From positions 642,303-706,302 of the forward strand of contig JASANH010000916.1 in the NCBI GenBank assembly GCA_030248295.1: a DNA stretch of 64,000 nt, in the 5' to 3' direction. The stretch's first letter is position 1. Each line of letters opens with the position of its first letter. The DNA is from Mesodorylaimus sp. YZB2_4. Its lineage: Eukaryota > Nematoda > Enoplea > Dorylaimida > Dorylaimidae. The position numbers were made by a program, and so were the translations under genes. Under the pieces are notes generated by a model. The model was not told the origin of the DNA and made no database searches. It worked only from the letters and a program-made list of their open reading frames with translations. Positions 28,046 to 41,904 of the stretch are shown piece by piece.

Positions 28046-28162
28046 TCAGCTCTAATCAGATCAAAACTGGAAAGTGATCCCTATCCTACATCATACACCA
28101 GATAACTCAAAGTATAGGCCTTCGCAGCCATAAGAATGAAAACGCAATTAATCTGTACACAT

Positions 28163-28168
28163 TTTATT
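28163..28168 (-). terminator. Candidate poly(A) signal of BIN3
   Basis: AATAAA on the minus strand, about 170 bases past the BIN3 stop codon at 28335. No other canonical hexamer was noticed closer in this strand. Confidence 0.45.
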
Positions 28169-28334
28169 ATGTACATAAGTAAATAGGAATAGAAAAGCAG
28201 GTAAAATTTATATCACAGAAATAAAGGACAACTGAATATAACTTGTAAGAAACCTTAGTCACAAACCATAGGTGCTCTGTAATATCACCCCCGCCCCGAT
28301 TCACACTAGCCAGCAACAAGCTCCCTTGTTCCCA

Positions 28335-30515
28335 TCACCTGTCCGATGCCACAATCGTCAATGCCTTCAGTTCTTGCAACCTATTCTGCATCTGAGTCTT
28401 GTAGACTTGGTCTGAGCCCGCCCAATCAGCTTGAATTTCTGAACACAAGGATGAATATAATCGTTGCAACTGACTACACTCGTCCATTTCCAGTTCAACC
28501 AATCCTTCCAAGGTTGGAGCGAAGTACTGGCCCCTTTCATTCAAAAATCGACCACCATCTTGGACCAGTTCATTATGCCACTGGTAGAATTCCTCTTTCG
28601 CATATTCGTGTGCTTTCTGATGCTGAAACAGCCACATCACTTATGGATTAATTCCTTCCCAGATAGAGTTCTATTTTAGCTGGTTAATACTGTAAGATTA
28701 TCTGAACTTCAAATTATGAAAGACAAACTTAAGACCAGAAATCTATCCGAGTCAATTTACACGAAATATTTCGTATTGATCAACTGATCCATGGAAAATT
28801 TAGAACAAATCACTTTACACCTACTTTTAAAATTGTCACGAACTATGACAGCCTACGATACAAGCAAACTCTCGCTTCGCGTAAACTTAATTTGGTTTGA
28901 GCTTGTGACCAAGAGGCCTGTACAGCAAGTACTTCTACTGCAGGTGTAGATGAAACTCAGCATTTGAAATCGCCTGAGTCACAAAAATCGATATAAAAAC
29001 CATGAAATCGGTTGTAAATCGATGCCATACCTGCTCATATTTACTTCGATTCGATGGCGTTTGTTCGCGCTCTTTGAATTTCTCTGCTTTTGCTTGTTCC
29101 TTGGAGCATTCCTGAGATGAAGCAATGTCACAAAAAGTGCAGGGTTGTTGGGGGATGTTATGACTAATCTGGTCATGAGTTGAGTTACGAGGGAATTTCA
29201 ATTATCCCCACGTACCTGAGCGCAATTTTCCCACTTTTTCACTCCGCTTTGCCAAGCAGAGAAAACGGCCGAATATTTTTTAACTGGTTCCGTTACAATT
29301 TGATTAAAAGCTAGAAGCTGAAAAAACCATTTTTTAAGAATAATATGCAAAGAAATCATTTTTCTTACATTGTCCACTCTGACTTTGTCGACGTCTGTCA
29401 CCGCTTTTTGCCACGAATCACCCAGTTTTTGTAGAGTGCTACCATTAGAAAATCCCGAAGCGATGAGATTTTGAGGAATTCGTAATTCGCATTTACTCAA
29501 AGCTGCAAAAAACGATGGATTGTTAAAGATGAATGCAACAAAACGAACATTAAAAATCATTTGATTAAATTAAATGTTTACGATGAACTATTCGGACTAC
29601 TGGGTTGACATCCATCATGGGAAATACCAAATTCATAGGCTGCTTTACGACAAAGCTTACGTTAGTCGCTTCCGGTCAAGCGTTCAAAATAAATGGCAAA
29701 ACAAATCTGACCAATCCTCTTAATATTCAAAGGCATGGCGATCAATCAAGTGGGCGGATCTACATTGGGTCAAGGTCAAATGTCCGGGACGAGGCGGATA
29801 TTGGACCCTGTTTATCACTGAAATTTATCATTGTCAAATTTGCGGACCCGTATTCAACAGAACTAGAAACGAGTCCACACTTCGGATAACATTTTTTGGT
29901 CGATATCTCCCGAGCGAATAAAAATATCATTGTGGGGTCCTCTGGTACTGTTTCACGCATATTGGCGTCAAAAATTACAGAAATCCATCACGCTTTTCAC
30001 GGACGGCGATCGAAAACCCTCCCGCAATTTTTTTCCATATATATATTTATAGACTTTGTTTGAAACGCAAAATATCGTACTTTTGCTGAGCAATTTTACT
30101 ATTGTCTAGCACACACATTGTACTACAGTTGCTACTTGATGTTATCACGAGGGCAACCATCAGGGCGATCCAAATCAATGGTCTTCACGCCATAATGTTT
30201 AGAACAATCAACAAAAAAGTAGTTGGAAAACAGGTCGATTACACGAATGCAGCAAAAGTAAAAACCCGCTCTAATGCGAATTCGCTTACCTTGCAAAGCG
30301 TTTCCATATTCCTTTGCATCGTGACCAAGTTTTTTGCACGTTTTCTCTAATTGAGATATTTCCGAGCGTACTCTATCGAATTCCTGGGTTTCCTAACCAA
30401 ATAAACAAACAATGCCATTCTTACTGAGCCTGATTTGCGGCGATTTTTCAACACATACCTGACTCGAAAGCAGCTTTTGCTTCGCGTAATTTTGTTTCGA
30501 AAATGGATTCCACAT
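28335..30515 (-). CDS. Bin3: Bridging integrator 3 (N-BAR domain protein)
   Basis: BAR-domain membrane-curvature protein of the BIN3/Rvs161/Hob3 type, linked to actin organisation and Cdc42 in other eukaryotes. Exons: 30515-30459, 30392-30290, 29502-29369, 29317-29216, 29111-29031 and 28622-28335. All join in phase to give 254 aa, close to the ~253 aa of vertebrate BIN3. The start MWNPFSKQ resembles the short N-terminal segment of BIN3. Diagnostic blocks are VTEPVKKYSAVF (about residues 93-104) and the C-terminal LQELKALTIVASD, which follows the BIN3 pattern LSELRALSIVADD. As expected for BIN3, there is only the BAR domain and no SH3. Same strand as GFM2, 736 bases upstream of its start. The first exon is short and the ATG is the only one that gives the conserved N-terminus. 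Confidence 0.94.
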
Positions 30516-33500
30516 TTATGTTTCAGGATTCCACATTCAGGTTAGAAATGAAATCGATGTGGAAAATTTCGCTAAGTACCACCCCGCGTGCTGAAAGAGC
30601 GAGTTAAATTTGCGCGTACCAGCAGACATGTAATACAGTAATTGACGTTCATGTTCGTGGTATTATCATATCTGAGCGGGTTTTTTAAAAACTGTGCAAG
30701 TAGCCGAAATGCCACGACATTGACACTAACTACAAACGGAAGGGGCGGTCTGGTCTGGTGTCAAGTATCGTCTGGCTAGAGGCACAATATGTAAGATCCA
30801 TGCCGTCCGTGTTTCCTTAGGATCATTACAAACGCCATGGCTATACTATATGTGATAAATCACTGGCTCGCGCCAACGCGGGCGCCCCCTAACGGTATGA
30901 ATCAGTCACCGTGGCCGGCATTCTCCATAAAAGCCCGGAAAGGAATGATAAGAAATGAACAGTGCCAAGAGGCATGAAATCAGTCAAGAAGAGAAAAGAA
31001 AGAGGCTAAAAAGGCTTCAGATAGCTCCTCGCTTTGTGGTAATTTGAAGTGGCCAAGGAAAGGCCGTTGCTGAGGATACGGGTGTACCAGGCCTGTGAGA
31101 TGTTATAATCAGATCCCTCAAGTTATGTGGGTTGATTTATTGGAGCGAGTGGAGGCGATGCTACAGTTCGATCCTGGGTCCTTTGGCGCCATGCTGATGA
31201 TCACGGATATGTTTGACACTATATTATCTTTTTAATGAATAGAAAAATAAGGATATTTCTGGGTGTGATACCCAGATGGATCTAACTTTTTAGTCTGATG
31301 CAAGTACTCCATGTCATTGTTGATAATATCACTGAATATACTGTTTGCTAATCGCTAGAAGAGGAGAGCGAAGGGGGGATCACGGTGGGAGACAGGGCAC
31401 CAATGTGTTTGCAGTGGATTTTATTAGAGATTCAAACTGTATTCAGTACTTAGGCAGAGCAGCAGACCATTTCTTTTTGATACAGATCGACTCTGTTATT
31501 GTCATCCTCCATTGTCCTTCACTTATCACAAATAGACGCATTGAATTGGGGAAAAGTAGCAATTGATGAAAGTTTTGCTACTCGAACGCAAAATGGCTTC
31601 ATTTTTTGATCTATTCTTCGACACAATAATGACTCGTTTGTAAGCGCGTGGTGCATTGAACTTGATGAGGCGTTTGCTTCGCTTTATTTGCATCCAATTC
31701 AGCTCGGGTGGCCCGACCTCGGTTGTGCTTTTAGCTGACCTAAAAACTAACGCACAGTAATCTTCAGTTCAATCCTTGGCAACAGGAATTCAAAGGAGTT
31801 GGTGCTATCTGTGAGGGACTTTTATAAAAATAACTTTTAGTGCAGCAGTCCTCCTTACTGCTATTTCGGCCCTGATTAGTTTACTGTATCCACTGTTGAT
31901 GGTGATAACAATGAAAAATATGAGGGAGGGCAGAATCTGTGAAAAGAGCTGTATGTGCGCGTTCTTTCCAGCCAATCGGACTTTGCTTATTTAGTTTTTA
32001 AAAACCTATGGCGGCTGGAGATGATGCCAGGTACATCAGGACATACTTACAAACGATCTGGTGATTGAGCAAGCACGGCATCGCTCACAGCCGGCATTGA
32101 TAAGCTTATGATCAAGGTCGAAAACAGAAATGATAGAAAAATTGAAGTCATATTAGTTTCAGAGGTCTATCAGTCCGCACAGCAGACTTTAGCGAAGAAG
32201 AAACAAACGAGCCAGTGCCGAACTCCCAAGACCTCAGAGCAGTAATGGGGGTGGTGAAAATGGTATTTTTATATCGGACATGCGCCCACGTGCTTCCTCC
32301 GGGATGACAAATGCTATTGACTGATTGATTGATTATCAAATGTCCCCTGTGCGCAGGATGTGATATTTCCATTCGAGACACGTAAGAATGCTCATTAAAA
32401 ATATCTCGTGCGTGTTTGTTCAATGCATCTGCCATTTATCTGAGGCTGAAAGGAATACGCATATCGCATAACTTGGACAGACAGGCCTAATACAGGAACT
32501 GGAATGGCCAAACCGTGCAGGAGCTACGTATTTTTCAAGGATAAAGTGAATTACTAGTTGATTAATTCGTGCGTCACGTGTTTCTCGCTCCTGTCACCAG
32601 ATGTCCTGACGAGATTAAGAATTTGTCTAGTTGAGTGGGTGCGGCTTATAAAATCATCTAAGAGGAGCTTATTTCTGGCTCCTCATGTTATACGTATATT
32701 CGACGTCGCGTACTTACGCAGAGCAGTGAGCGAGCAGAACTTCAAAATAGATTTTGGCCCAAATAAAGTATAGAAAAGTCAAATTCGTGAAAAGTCACAA
32801 AGGTGCATGAGTATGTTCATAAATAATGCTCAACGCCAACAATCTAATAAGCGTCTACCATGTCAGAAGCTCGGCACTTAATAGCATCATCATCATTGTC
32901 CGAGCGTTTAGTTCCGCCTCTGGGCAGCGTCCGTTTTTCTGCAAATTGCCGCCATTTTTTCTGGTCTTCTGAGTCTTGTAGACTCACGTTCATTTTCCTG
33001 TGTCTTCTCTGGTCTGGCAAGATTTGTTATCATCAGGGTCTTACTGTTAGCCCTACACGCCATGTATGCATTCCAATGCCCAGCACTGATAAGCGCACAG
33101 ACGGCTTTAGGCGCCCTTCAGATGAGTACGATGACATCATAGATACAACATTAGATGTGGTTATCACAACACAGTTTCTCAACTTTGCGCCCTTTTCTGT
33201 CTGAAACATCATGTCAGGCTGTTCCTGACATGGGCGATGCCGCAGGCCGCAGGTGCTCCTGGCTCCCCGGGAAAGCTATTTGAGGGTGAACTATTTAACC
33301 AAATGGTCCTTGGAGGCAAAAACCGCAGGAGTAGTTGTTTCTGGTCACTTTTTCTTGTCGAGTGGTGGAACAGCTGATGCACTTGTGTTGAAAAGCACGG
33401 CAATCTGTAATTTTCATGCCTGATACAGTATATAGTGACAAGCTTGGGTATACGGCTGATCATTAGTGTAAGGGCATGGCAGCATACAGAGTTCTATCAA

Positions 33501-36500
33501 TATCTGCAACATGGTGACGCTTTATCCGACGTCTTTATTGTGTGAGGTTACCCCAGTCTGGCTCACGAAGTCCTAGAGAAACCGCTGCCAGAAAATCCTT
33601 GGACGACCACACACGAAGGTGCCAGCACCCTCGTGCTGCATTCTAAAGCTGACGAGACCGTTCGTGGCGCCAGTGAAACCATTGGTCCTCGTATGGTGAT
33701 ACTGGGCCCACAGCGCTGTGATGATGCCTTCACCATGGCTAGTACGCCTAGCTGGTAGAGTTAGAGTTAGGCTTTTCGCCTACAAGATTAAGTCACCACC
33801 ACATCATTCAATACAGAGATATACCGCGTTTGCTAGAAGCTCCTACTGTTGAAGCATCGTGCCTCATCTGAACATTTTTTAGCCACCTGTCTCATTTTCC
33901 TCGCTCGGACCACTCTTACCTTTGGGTATAACCTTTTGCCATTTAAGGCATCTGTGTCCTCGCAAATATGTTTTCCCCGTGTTGTGTGTTGTGCACATAT
34001 ATGCGCGACCTTGCGGACATACCCGACATCGGCATAAAAACTCACTGTCAGGTGTCGGATCTGTTCGAGGGGGAGGAAATCGAAAAAATACCACATATCA
34101 ATCCCACAGCATGAAAAAAATATTATTGCGTGCTCAGAGACTACAGTCCATATTCAATCAAGGCAGTGTTGAGACATCTAGGTCGACGGCTAAAGGTCAT
34201 AATTTGCGTAAGAGCGCCTCATGGCGCCGGAGCGTGTGAAAAAGCACCTTGCATTAGGCAACCTGTTTGAAAGATTTGTTTCGTCGAACTCGTGCCAACC
34301 CGCCCCTCCCCAACAGGCTGCAAAGGGCAATCGAAATTTGAGCGTTGGTTTGTAGGATAAGGTCAGAATCAATCTATCATGAACTGCGAGCAAGTAAATG
34401 ATAAGTGGAAGATTATGTCTGTTATACAGTAAGACACGTACTGTACTTTCGGAATAGCAGGTAAGAGGAAGCACGCGCTAAAAGAAAATTTCAGCTGCAG
34501 AGTGTCACAGCTGTGATACACAGGAGGTAGTAATAACTGGCATTTCTCTGGGATATCGTAACGTCTACTCCGTTTCTGGTTTTTATTATGCATAGAAGTT
34601 TCACATTTTAAATTTGTCACCACCCCAAAAAATTCTTTTTCTGCTCATATCATCCCTTATCGTAGGCTGACTACACCGAGCTGCGCCAGATATTTTATCA
34701 CTCTCTCTGCAGCCGGACGGGTAGGACGGTCCCGTGACGATTCCCCCACTTGGTCGTTTCCCCCCACCATAATTTTCTCCTGATATGCAGGTAGATACGA
34801 CCAGGACCTTTAATTTGCAAAACTACTGTAAATGCATTGCTGTTCTTGATCGTGAGCGCCACTCGTAGGTGTCCATCGAGGCTAATTATAACTGATTCAA
34901 GCCTACTGTACTCTGTATCCTAACAGTCAATATTTGGTATAGTATGCACATGCAAGTCAATTTATAATATACTGCACAGGTGTGCCTTTCACAATTTTGT
35001 CAGATGCAAATTATGTTGTGTTGTTGTGGTGTGCAAATGTTGTGTCTGTATGCTGATCGATTGACATGTCTTTGCATACTGTAGATGGCGGCTCTGATAC
35101 CTATAATGATATCCTAGCAAAGTAAGAACTAATGCATGCGCATCCCCCAGCAGTTTATATTTTAATAGCCAGACCCTTTAGTCTGACTGCTTCTGATGTT
35201 TTGCAAATTGGACCATTGATAGGTACGTCTGTTTTCCAGTGTCTATACTTGTTACATATAAGTATGCTTCTGCGTGGCTCAATTATAAATTGATATTGCA
35301 AGCAGTGGCAGCTGGAGGATGTATTTGAAATTAGCACAAGACTAGCAGTAGCTGAGCAGATTTAAAACTGTCAGGCCGACCTTATTCCCGAACGAAATTA
35401 ATGAAAGCCTAAGCAGCAGCGAGATGAAATATTTGATTGCTCGTTTTTAAACCTTTTAAGAAACAAGAAACCGAGTTTGTTTTAGTAGGTGACCCCTGAG
35501 CAGGGTATCATCATCAAGGAACGGTGATTGAATTATTTCAGTCTGCTCACGATCTCCTAATTTATTTGGGAGCCTGATTACGTAAACCGCAGCATTATCA
35601 CAGGGTCACATGCAGGAAGAAGAAGCTGAGGCCATTTGATTAAATTCGCACAGGCATGACCGCGCCTTAGACTACTAATTTTAGGCAAGCGGTAGAAAAA
35701 TATTTTTAAGTTTGCGTTTTCTGGTGGACTAGCAAATATGCTGTGCCTGCTTTTCTTCGGTCTTACTACTACTGTAGAATAGTATGTCAATACGGGTAGG
35801 TGTCTGACGATGGACTTTATTGCCGTACAATGAGCCGTATTATAGAATCACGGGAAGTTTCAAACTCTTCTTGTGCGCAGCATAAATGATTTTTCCAACA
35901 TATTTCTCAGCTAATAAGATGAAAACACGGATCCGGAATATGCAGTATGTGCGCGCTCATCCTCCCGCACCCTCTACCTATTGTATACAGCACCCGAGGG
36001 GCGGATCTTTACAAAATCAAGCAACCCTTCCCTCTTGGATAACACATTTATGGTATTCTTCTTTGAAGGTATATGCCTGTGCAACTGCCTGAAACTTGGC
36101 TCTATGTATTGAGCAGACACATCCGCTTATGACACGAGTATTTCTGTTTTGTAACGTTATTATGTTATGTCTATGAGAATTTTTGTTGGCGGTTGGATAT
36201 TATTTTAACAATTCATCGTTTGTTTTCTGCTGCTCACGGGTCTTTTTTTTCACACGTACACCAGACTGTTGCACAGCCTCGGCTACATTTGTCAAATCGA
36301 GTCGAGTGCAATCAAGCAGCACAGCAGTGTTGTATAGTCAAAAGAAAGGTCACCAAGAGTAAAGCGATGAACAATTCGTATACTGTATACAAGTGCACCT
36401 ACAGAAACACAGCAGGAAAGTGCAGTAAAATGCAACAAAAACTAAATGAGCCACTCTGAACAGTATCTTTGGCTGTTTATCTTCTATAACCTGTTTTCTT

Positions 36501-36794
36501 GCAGAATACACGCACTCCACGATTCGCGTAGTGCCGCGTGTACATCCCCAAAGAAAACAGATAGTAATAAAGCTTCATAAAAACATGAATGTTGCATGTC
36601 AAGTATAGGTAAGCCCTAACTACAGTGGAGTTAACCACCAACTTCTCTAGTATTCCTGACTTCTATCCATCTGTAATTTCCATAATTCCACATGGCGAAT
36701 ATGTGGGATGGCATGGTCTCATGTGAGATTTCGTGCGCACATGGTATCCGTGTGGGCCCATTTTGGTATTTCATGGGATCTGGGATCTGGGATT
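30516..36794. other. Intergenic, no gene recognised
   Basis: About 6.3 kb without a supported gene. Several 60-115 codon open frames occur on both strands, but none has family resemblance or a splice partner. TACAGTA/TACTGTA heptamers are frequent here (for example near 31882, 33425, 34425, 34440, 34903 and 35077). Confidence 0.5.
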
Positions 36795-36966
36795 GCCTGG
36801 GTCGTGGCCTAGCGGTTCAGACGTCTGCCTGTCGCGCTGGGTGCGCACTTATAGGGGAAGGGACTTCCACCTGAGTAAAAAATGCTTGTCAAATATGCGT
36901 TCCTTGGCCCTTGAGTGAGCTGTATAGTGCTTGGCTATGGATAAAGTATGACATGACATGACATGA
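36795..36966 (+). mobile_element. tRNA-derived SINE, family C, copy 2
   Basis: Head gggtcgtggcctagcggttc and tgcctgtcgcgctgggtgcg. Body contains tgcttgtcaaatatgcgttc and gtgcttggctatggataaag. Tail is TATGACATGACATGACATG. It matches the minus-strand copy at 14705-14892 nearly throughout, including the TGACA tail. The B-box region is decayed. Confidence 0.8.
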
Positions 36967-39900
36967 GAAGAAAATTTGTAGAGGACCTGAAAATGAAATC
37001 TAGAGACAACAGCCGATGGGCTCAAAAGATCTCTACAGTATTTACGAATTCTGAAATGTGCATGAATGGCAACTAGTAAGCAATCGGTCATGGTTATTAT
37101 AGTGGTTTGCTAATATACAGCAGTCCAATATGGCAAGATCAATCACAAGTGCAATGGTCCTGGCTCGCACTCGACTTGGCAATGAGTCGCGGTAATCCAG
37201 TGCAGGAGGGGCATATCAGGATTTTAGTCAGCCTTTTGCAGCAGTCACAAACGAGAGGCCATTGGTACCGTATCTTACTGTAAATATGATTTACAGTGAT
37301 CGTCTACAGATGAAGCCAAACTCATCGCTATAAAGAGTGAATGGCGGCTGTAAAAGCTATTTACCTATTTTACCATCAGAAAGTGCGGTTATTTCGTGTA
37401 TGCTTATGATTGTTGTTAGATCACATTGCAACGCGTGTCTGCCATTAGAGCAGCGGGCATGTCCAATTGGACTCAGAAATTGCGGTGAGTGACTGATCAA
37501 GAGTTTGTGCACAATTCTGAAATGGAAAATCTGAGAAAACAGTGATACTTTGAACAAAATTATGATAAGCAAAGTGGAGTTTTCGAGTTTACCCAACAGT
37601 TCTATGTTGGACACGGAACCAGTGTGCTTCAAAGATGGCTTTCTGCACAAGTCTTCTACACAGGAAACAAGTGCACTAATTTTGTTAGTTGTTGGTGTTG
37701 TGCTTGTGAGGCAAATGTGGGTCGCTTTAACAAATAATTGTATGCAACAATCGCAGGAGTCTACTCTCAGTGTACAGTAGTCACCCCTAGATGGAGGGGT
37801 CAAAGTGTAGTTCGTGGAAATATGGTCATTGCGATGCTACATGTAGCTAATAAGCTAATCACTTTGCTCTACCCGCGTTCGCTTTCATTGCTGTTTTGAA
37901 TGCAAGCGCGCTCACCGACAACTATTTGTCTGGCATTACATGGAGCCTGCGTAGGCATTTAAGCTATGAATTAATCAACATTTCACCCACGTAAGCCATA
38001 ACGATCCTTTTTTGTTTTAACTGAGGCATTAGAATTCCACTACTTTTATGCAATTAGTCCCTTAGCACTTGGCGGTCATCTGTCCTCAGCTAAAGGCATG
38101 GTGGTGTGGGTGTGAGCATGGGACTGAATGCAAATGTTTGTGCCAGCGTTTCTCTTTAAAAAGCCTCGCTTTGCTCCGTCGTGCTCCAGCTTATTAGAAG
38201 TACAGGCGCCATTTTCTCACCAATCTGGGTAGGTTGAACCATTATCTATGCAAGGTTATGTCAGAAGTCTGACGCTGTGCTAGGTGGTGCGTTGCGAGTG
38301 CATTTGTGGAGCGAATGTGTTGTGTGGACGCCGAGAAAAGGTGAGGTGACAGACCCATGTATGTATGTACCTGATTTAGGGTATTTGAGTTGCTGCCCTC
38401 ACCCGGTGGAAATGAGAAGACTGGCTGCAGCATAACTGAACGACTGTGCTTATTATCTGTTGTCTAAAGGTCATCGATGCATTCGTGATAGGTGTACCAC
38501 ACACATTGGGCTGATATGCTCCTGGTCCAGCGACCTACTTCGAGTGAGTCTGATCGTGAGATTGAGATCGGCAGGTCTTGAAAACTGGTCCTACCCTGGC
38601 CTTGACAGGCTCTGATGCCAACCTGCCACAGAGGCCATGTCTGCAAAGATGCTTCTACCCAGTGGAGAGAACCTGCTGTTTGCCCACCACCTTGCACAGC
38701 GTGGCTGACCTTTCACGGGTCTGTGATGCCCCAATACTGTATGTTCTTGACTGCAGAGGCACCATAAAAGTCATAGAGAACCAGGTCACAGTAGAGGTGT
38801 CTCCTCCAGGCTATTTTACCATGCACACTGTAAATCCTAAAACCCTCCGCAGCATGCATAACATGAGTGATCATTGTATATCCCAGTATGCAGAGTACGA
38901 AGTGTGGGCCACCTACGTAATTTTTAAAAATCAGCGTTGAAACGCGTGTCGAGCAGATAAGTAAGTCGAGCTGACGACGGACAGGTGGCACAGGCATGGA
39001 AGGTTCTTCTAACGGTAAGAACAGGGAATACCATCCAGTTACCACTATTTCACCTCTTCCACTCCCACTAAAATGCCCCCACTCCTCACAAGAAAGGTGC
39101 ATGGTGCAACTTCGCTATTGAGTTAAAAATTTGGAGACACAGGTCTGAGGAACACTCGCAAAACTGATTTTTCGCAGTCGCAGTCCCTGCCAACCTCTGC
39201 GACTGTAAAAATTTCGTGGCTGCCATTTACTTTACTCAGAAAATTAGCATGTCCACAACTTGGAGGGGCAGTGCGACTGAAAAAAATCATGCTAGCGGAT
39301 TTAGACTCTTTGCAAAAGCTGTTTTCGGCCTTTTACTGCTGACTGCTGCTGACCAAGTGAATGAAGCCACCTGGATCTTCTGCTATTTGAGACCTCCGAT
39401 GCTTTCCAAATTTTGCGAGGTTGCACTGCATGCGCCCCCCTCGAGACATGCTGTAACTTCTTAATGCCGTGTTTTGAACTTGACTTATTTTCAAGTTCCC
39501 AAGCTTTACTAACCAGTGTACTAGTGCTGCATGTGTGTTTGGCCTGTGGGGAAACAAGTGCATGGTTGCCTTGAATGGCTCATCAGTTGTCTTCGGTGGC
39601 CGGCGCTCTATACGTTCCTCCCAGGCGAGGCAGAACCCGTCGGGTTGATGTTTCAGGCTCCAACGACCATCCGGTCACCGCGGTATCTTCTCCAAAGTTG
39701 GGCTATTGCGCCTTTTAAACCCGTTTTTGCTAAAGATCCTGTCGAATTTTCCAGTTGGATCGACTAATCAACATCCTGCATTCCCTTCCTCGAACTCTAT
39801 AATTACCGACCTACTTACATTTGCGCACAATGCTTCTAATTTTCTCTAAGCATTGCTGCAATCGTACATTCCATCCTGTTTGTCAAAGATTGCGTCACAA

Positions 39901-41760
39901 CGTCGACAGGATGAGTAGGAAGCAAAGGATCCGTGTGACCTATTGATACTCGGAGCGTTGCCAATTTTCGTCACCTGAAGTCGATCTGATTGGCTTAAGA
40001 ACATGCTCTAAATTTAAATGCTATGCGTCAGCCTATGATTTCCTTTTTTCGCAACATAATCTAACGAGCACCTTCACCAATCGGCCAAAGCATCGATGCT
40101 TAGTCGAAATGACCATCAGGATGCGACTTGTTTACAGTGTGCATATTTGTCGCAAATCAATGTACGAAACTGTACTCGCGTGGAACGGTGACAGGAAGCG
40201 TGGCATTTCTGAAGTTTCCGTTAGTTATCGAGGAGAAGGTGATAGAAGAGGCAGCCTGGAGTATTCAGGCTAGTGCAGCCCTAGATCTCCTCGTCAGCTG
40301 CACCCTTCCGTCAGCTATTTCTTCAGGCCTACCTCTCATTCCTATTAATGAGTGTAGGCAGTTTTCTACTGAAGCCTTTGTTTCTTCGTTCAGGCTAAAA
40401 AAATTAAATTAATCAGTTTTTTAAAACTAAACAAAAACTGCTCGTTTCTCCAAACACCTTCCAGGTATTGCCATCTGAAAAGTCTCAGAGTACGGGACGT
40501 AAGAAGAATAAAAATGCAGTGAAAAATGTTTTCTTCATAAAAAATTCATCATATCTTATTGAGTCTAGGCTAAGGCGTCAAATTTGCACGCCATCTGTCG
40601 CGTATCCTAATGCGGCAGGGAGGCGTATTAAAAGCACCAATTGCGTTGGCGAGTCGTGTTTTTCAAGCGGAAGTCTTTGTTCAAAACGAAAGGATGAAGT
40701 GGCGTGAGAGTGTCAGAAATTCGCCTACTTTCCATATTTGGCGCGTTATCTTTCAAATTTTCCGCCTCTCGCGTCTCGTTTACGCCTCGTTGTATTCCAT
40801 TTTGGTTATGTCTAGACAATCTGGAAAGTATATGCATGACTTTTCTTCCCTTACATCCTATTCGCCTATGGATAACTTGCACGACTGAGCATTCGTAATG
40901 CTATTCATGCACGTGACCAGGCTTTGTGTGGGTTGGGCAGCTAGTCTGGGGTTCCGAAGGAGGGGTGGACTGGGCCTTGCTCGTTCAATATTGACACTGT
41001 ACGCAATCAAACAGTAAAATGGGGAGACCGGAAACGATGCTAGCTTAGGTGCCTAAGTATAATGTAGGAGGGTGGTAATTACTCAAACACACGACCCTGG
41101 TCCCCTAACCGTTGACACATACCGTAAACAGGGCTAATCGTAAGCCTATTTGTCAGTGGATTAGAAGAGCGGGGGCAGGGCGGAAGGATGAGAGCTCGGT
41201 AGCCCATGCAACAAGGCTGGGGGGGGGGAAGTAGCGTCGGGGTCACGTGTCTTATTCATTCACTGAACGCAGTTTTACTCGCACCATCGCCCTCGACTAT
41301 TGTTCGTGGAACAATGCGGGGTAGTGATGACTCAGACGTCACGAATAGCGAGCGTGTTTCGACACGTCGACGTTAGGGTTTTGGCGCGTTCGGCAGGCGG
41401 GTACTTATGTATGATGACGATGGTGAATGGAGTACGTACGTGCCAACGAGTAGTGGGCGTAGGCTGGGTGGGGCGAAACGAAGTGTGCGGTAGGTAAGTG
41501 CGCGAATTTTCTACGTTCCTCACTCAATCAAAGTTTAGTTGCGACGAGTGGCGCGTTTCTCGACTTCGTGCTTGCCTACAGTTTAAAACCTGACGCAATC
41601 TTGTGCAATCGCGAGAATTTGTTTCATAGAAGAGACAGTTATTGTATCTAAAGAGACTCGTTTTGTGTATTTATAGACGTTATATTTATCGTCACTCACC
41701 CGCCTAATCCTCTGGCTGCCTCGCTAGGCCGACCTCATTCGTCCAGAGAATACTTCTACA
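36967..41760. other. Intergenic, no gene recognised
   Basis: No supported exon. Open frames of up to about 148 codons (for example minus 37357-37803 and plus 38578-38940) show no known domain and lack convincing partners. A short echo of the family B SINE tail lies near 39640. A CpG-rich stretch at about 41160-41560 precedes the two-Ig gene and could be its promoter. Confidence 0.45.
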
Positions 41761-41904
41761 GTACAGACGCTCTTGACTGACAAGTTACTGATTGTTCGTT
41801 TCGCTTATTGATACTAAGAAGGTGAGTCTCCGACTTGCGACCTGAGCAGTTCTTTTTGAAAGCTTAGTGCTAAGACATATTGTTTGTATTTGTGTTTTCT
41901 AGGC

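Noticed and set aside
37357-37803. 148-codon minus-strand frame
   Set aside because: No domain, no splice partner, ordinary composition; likely chance.
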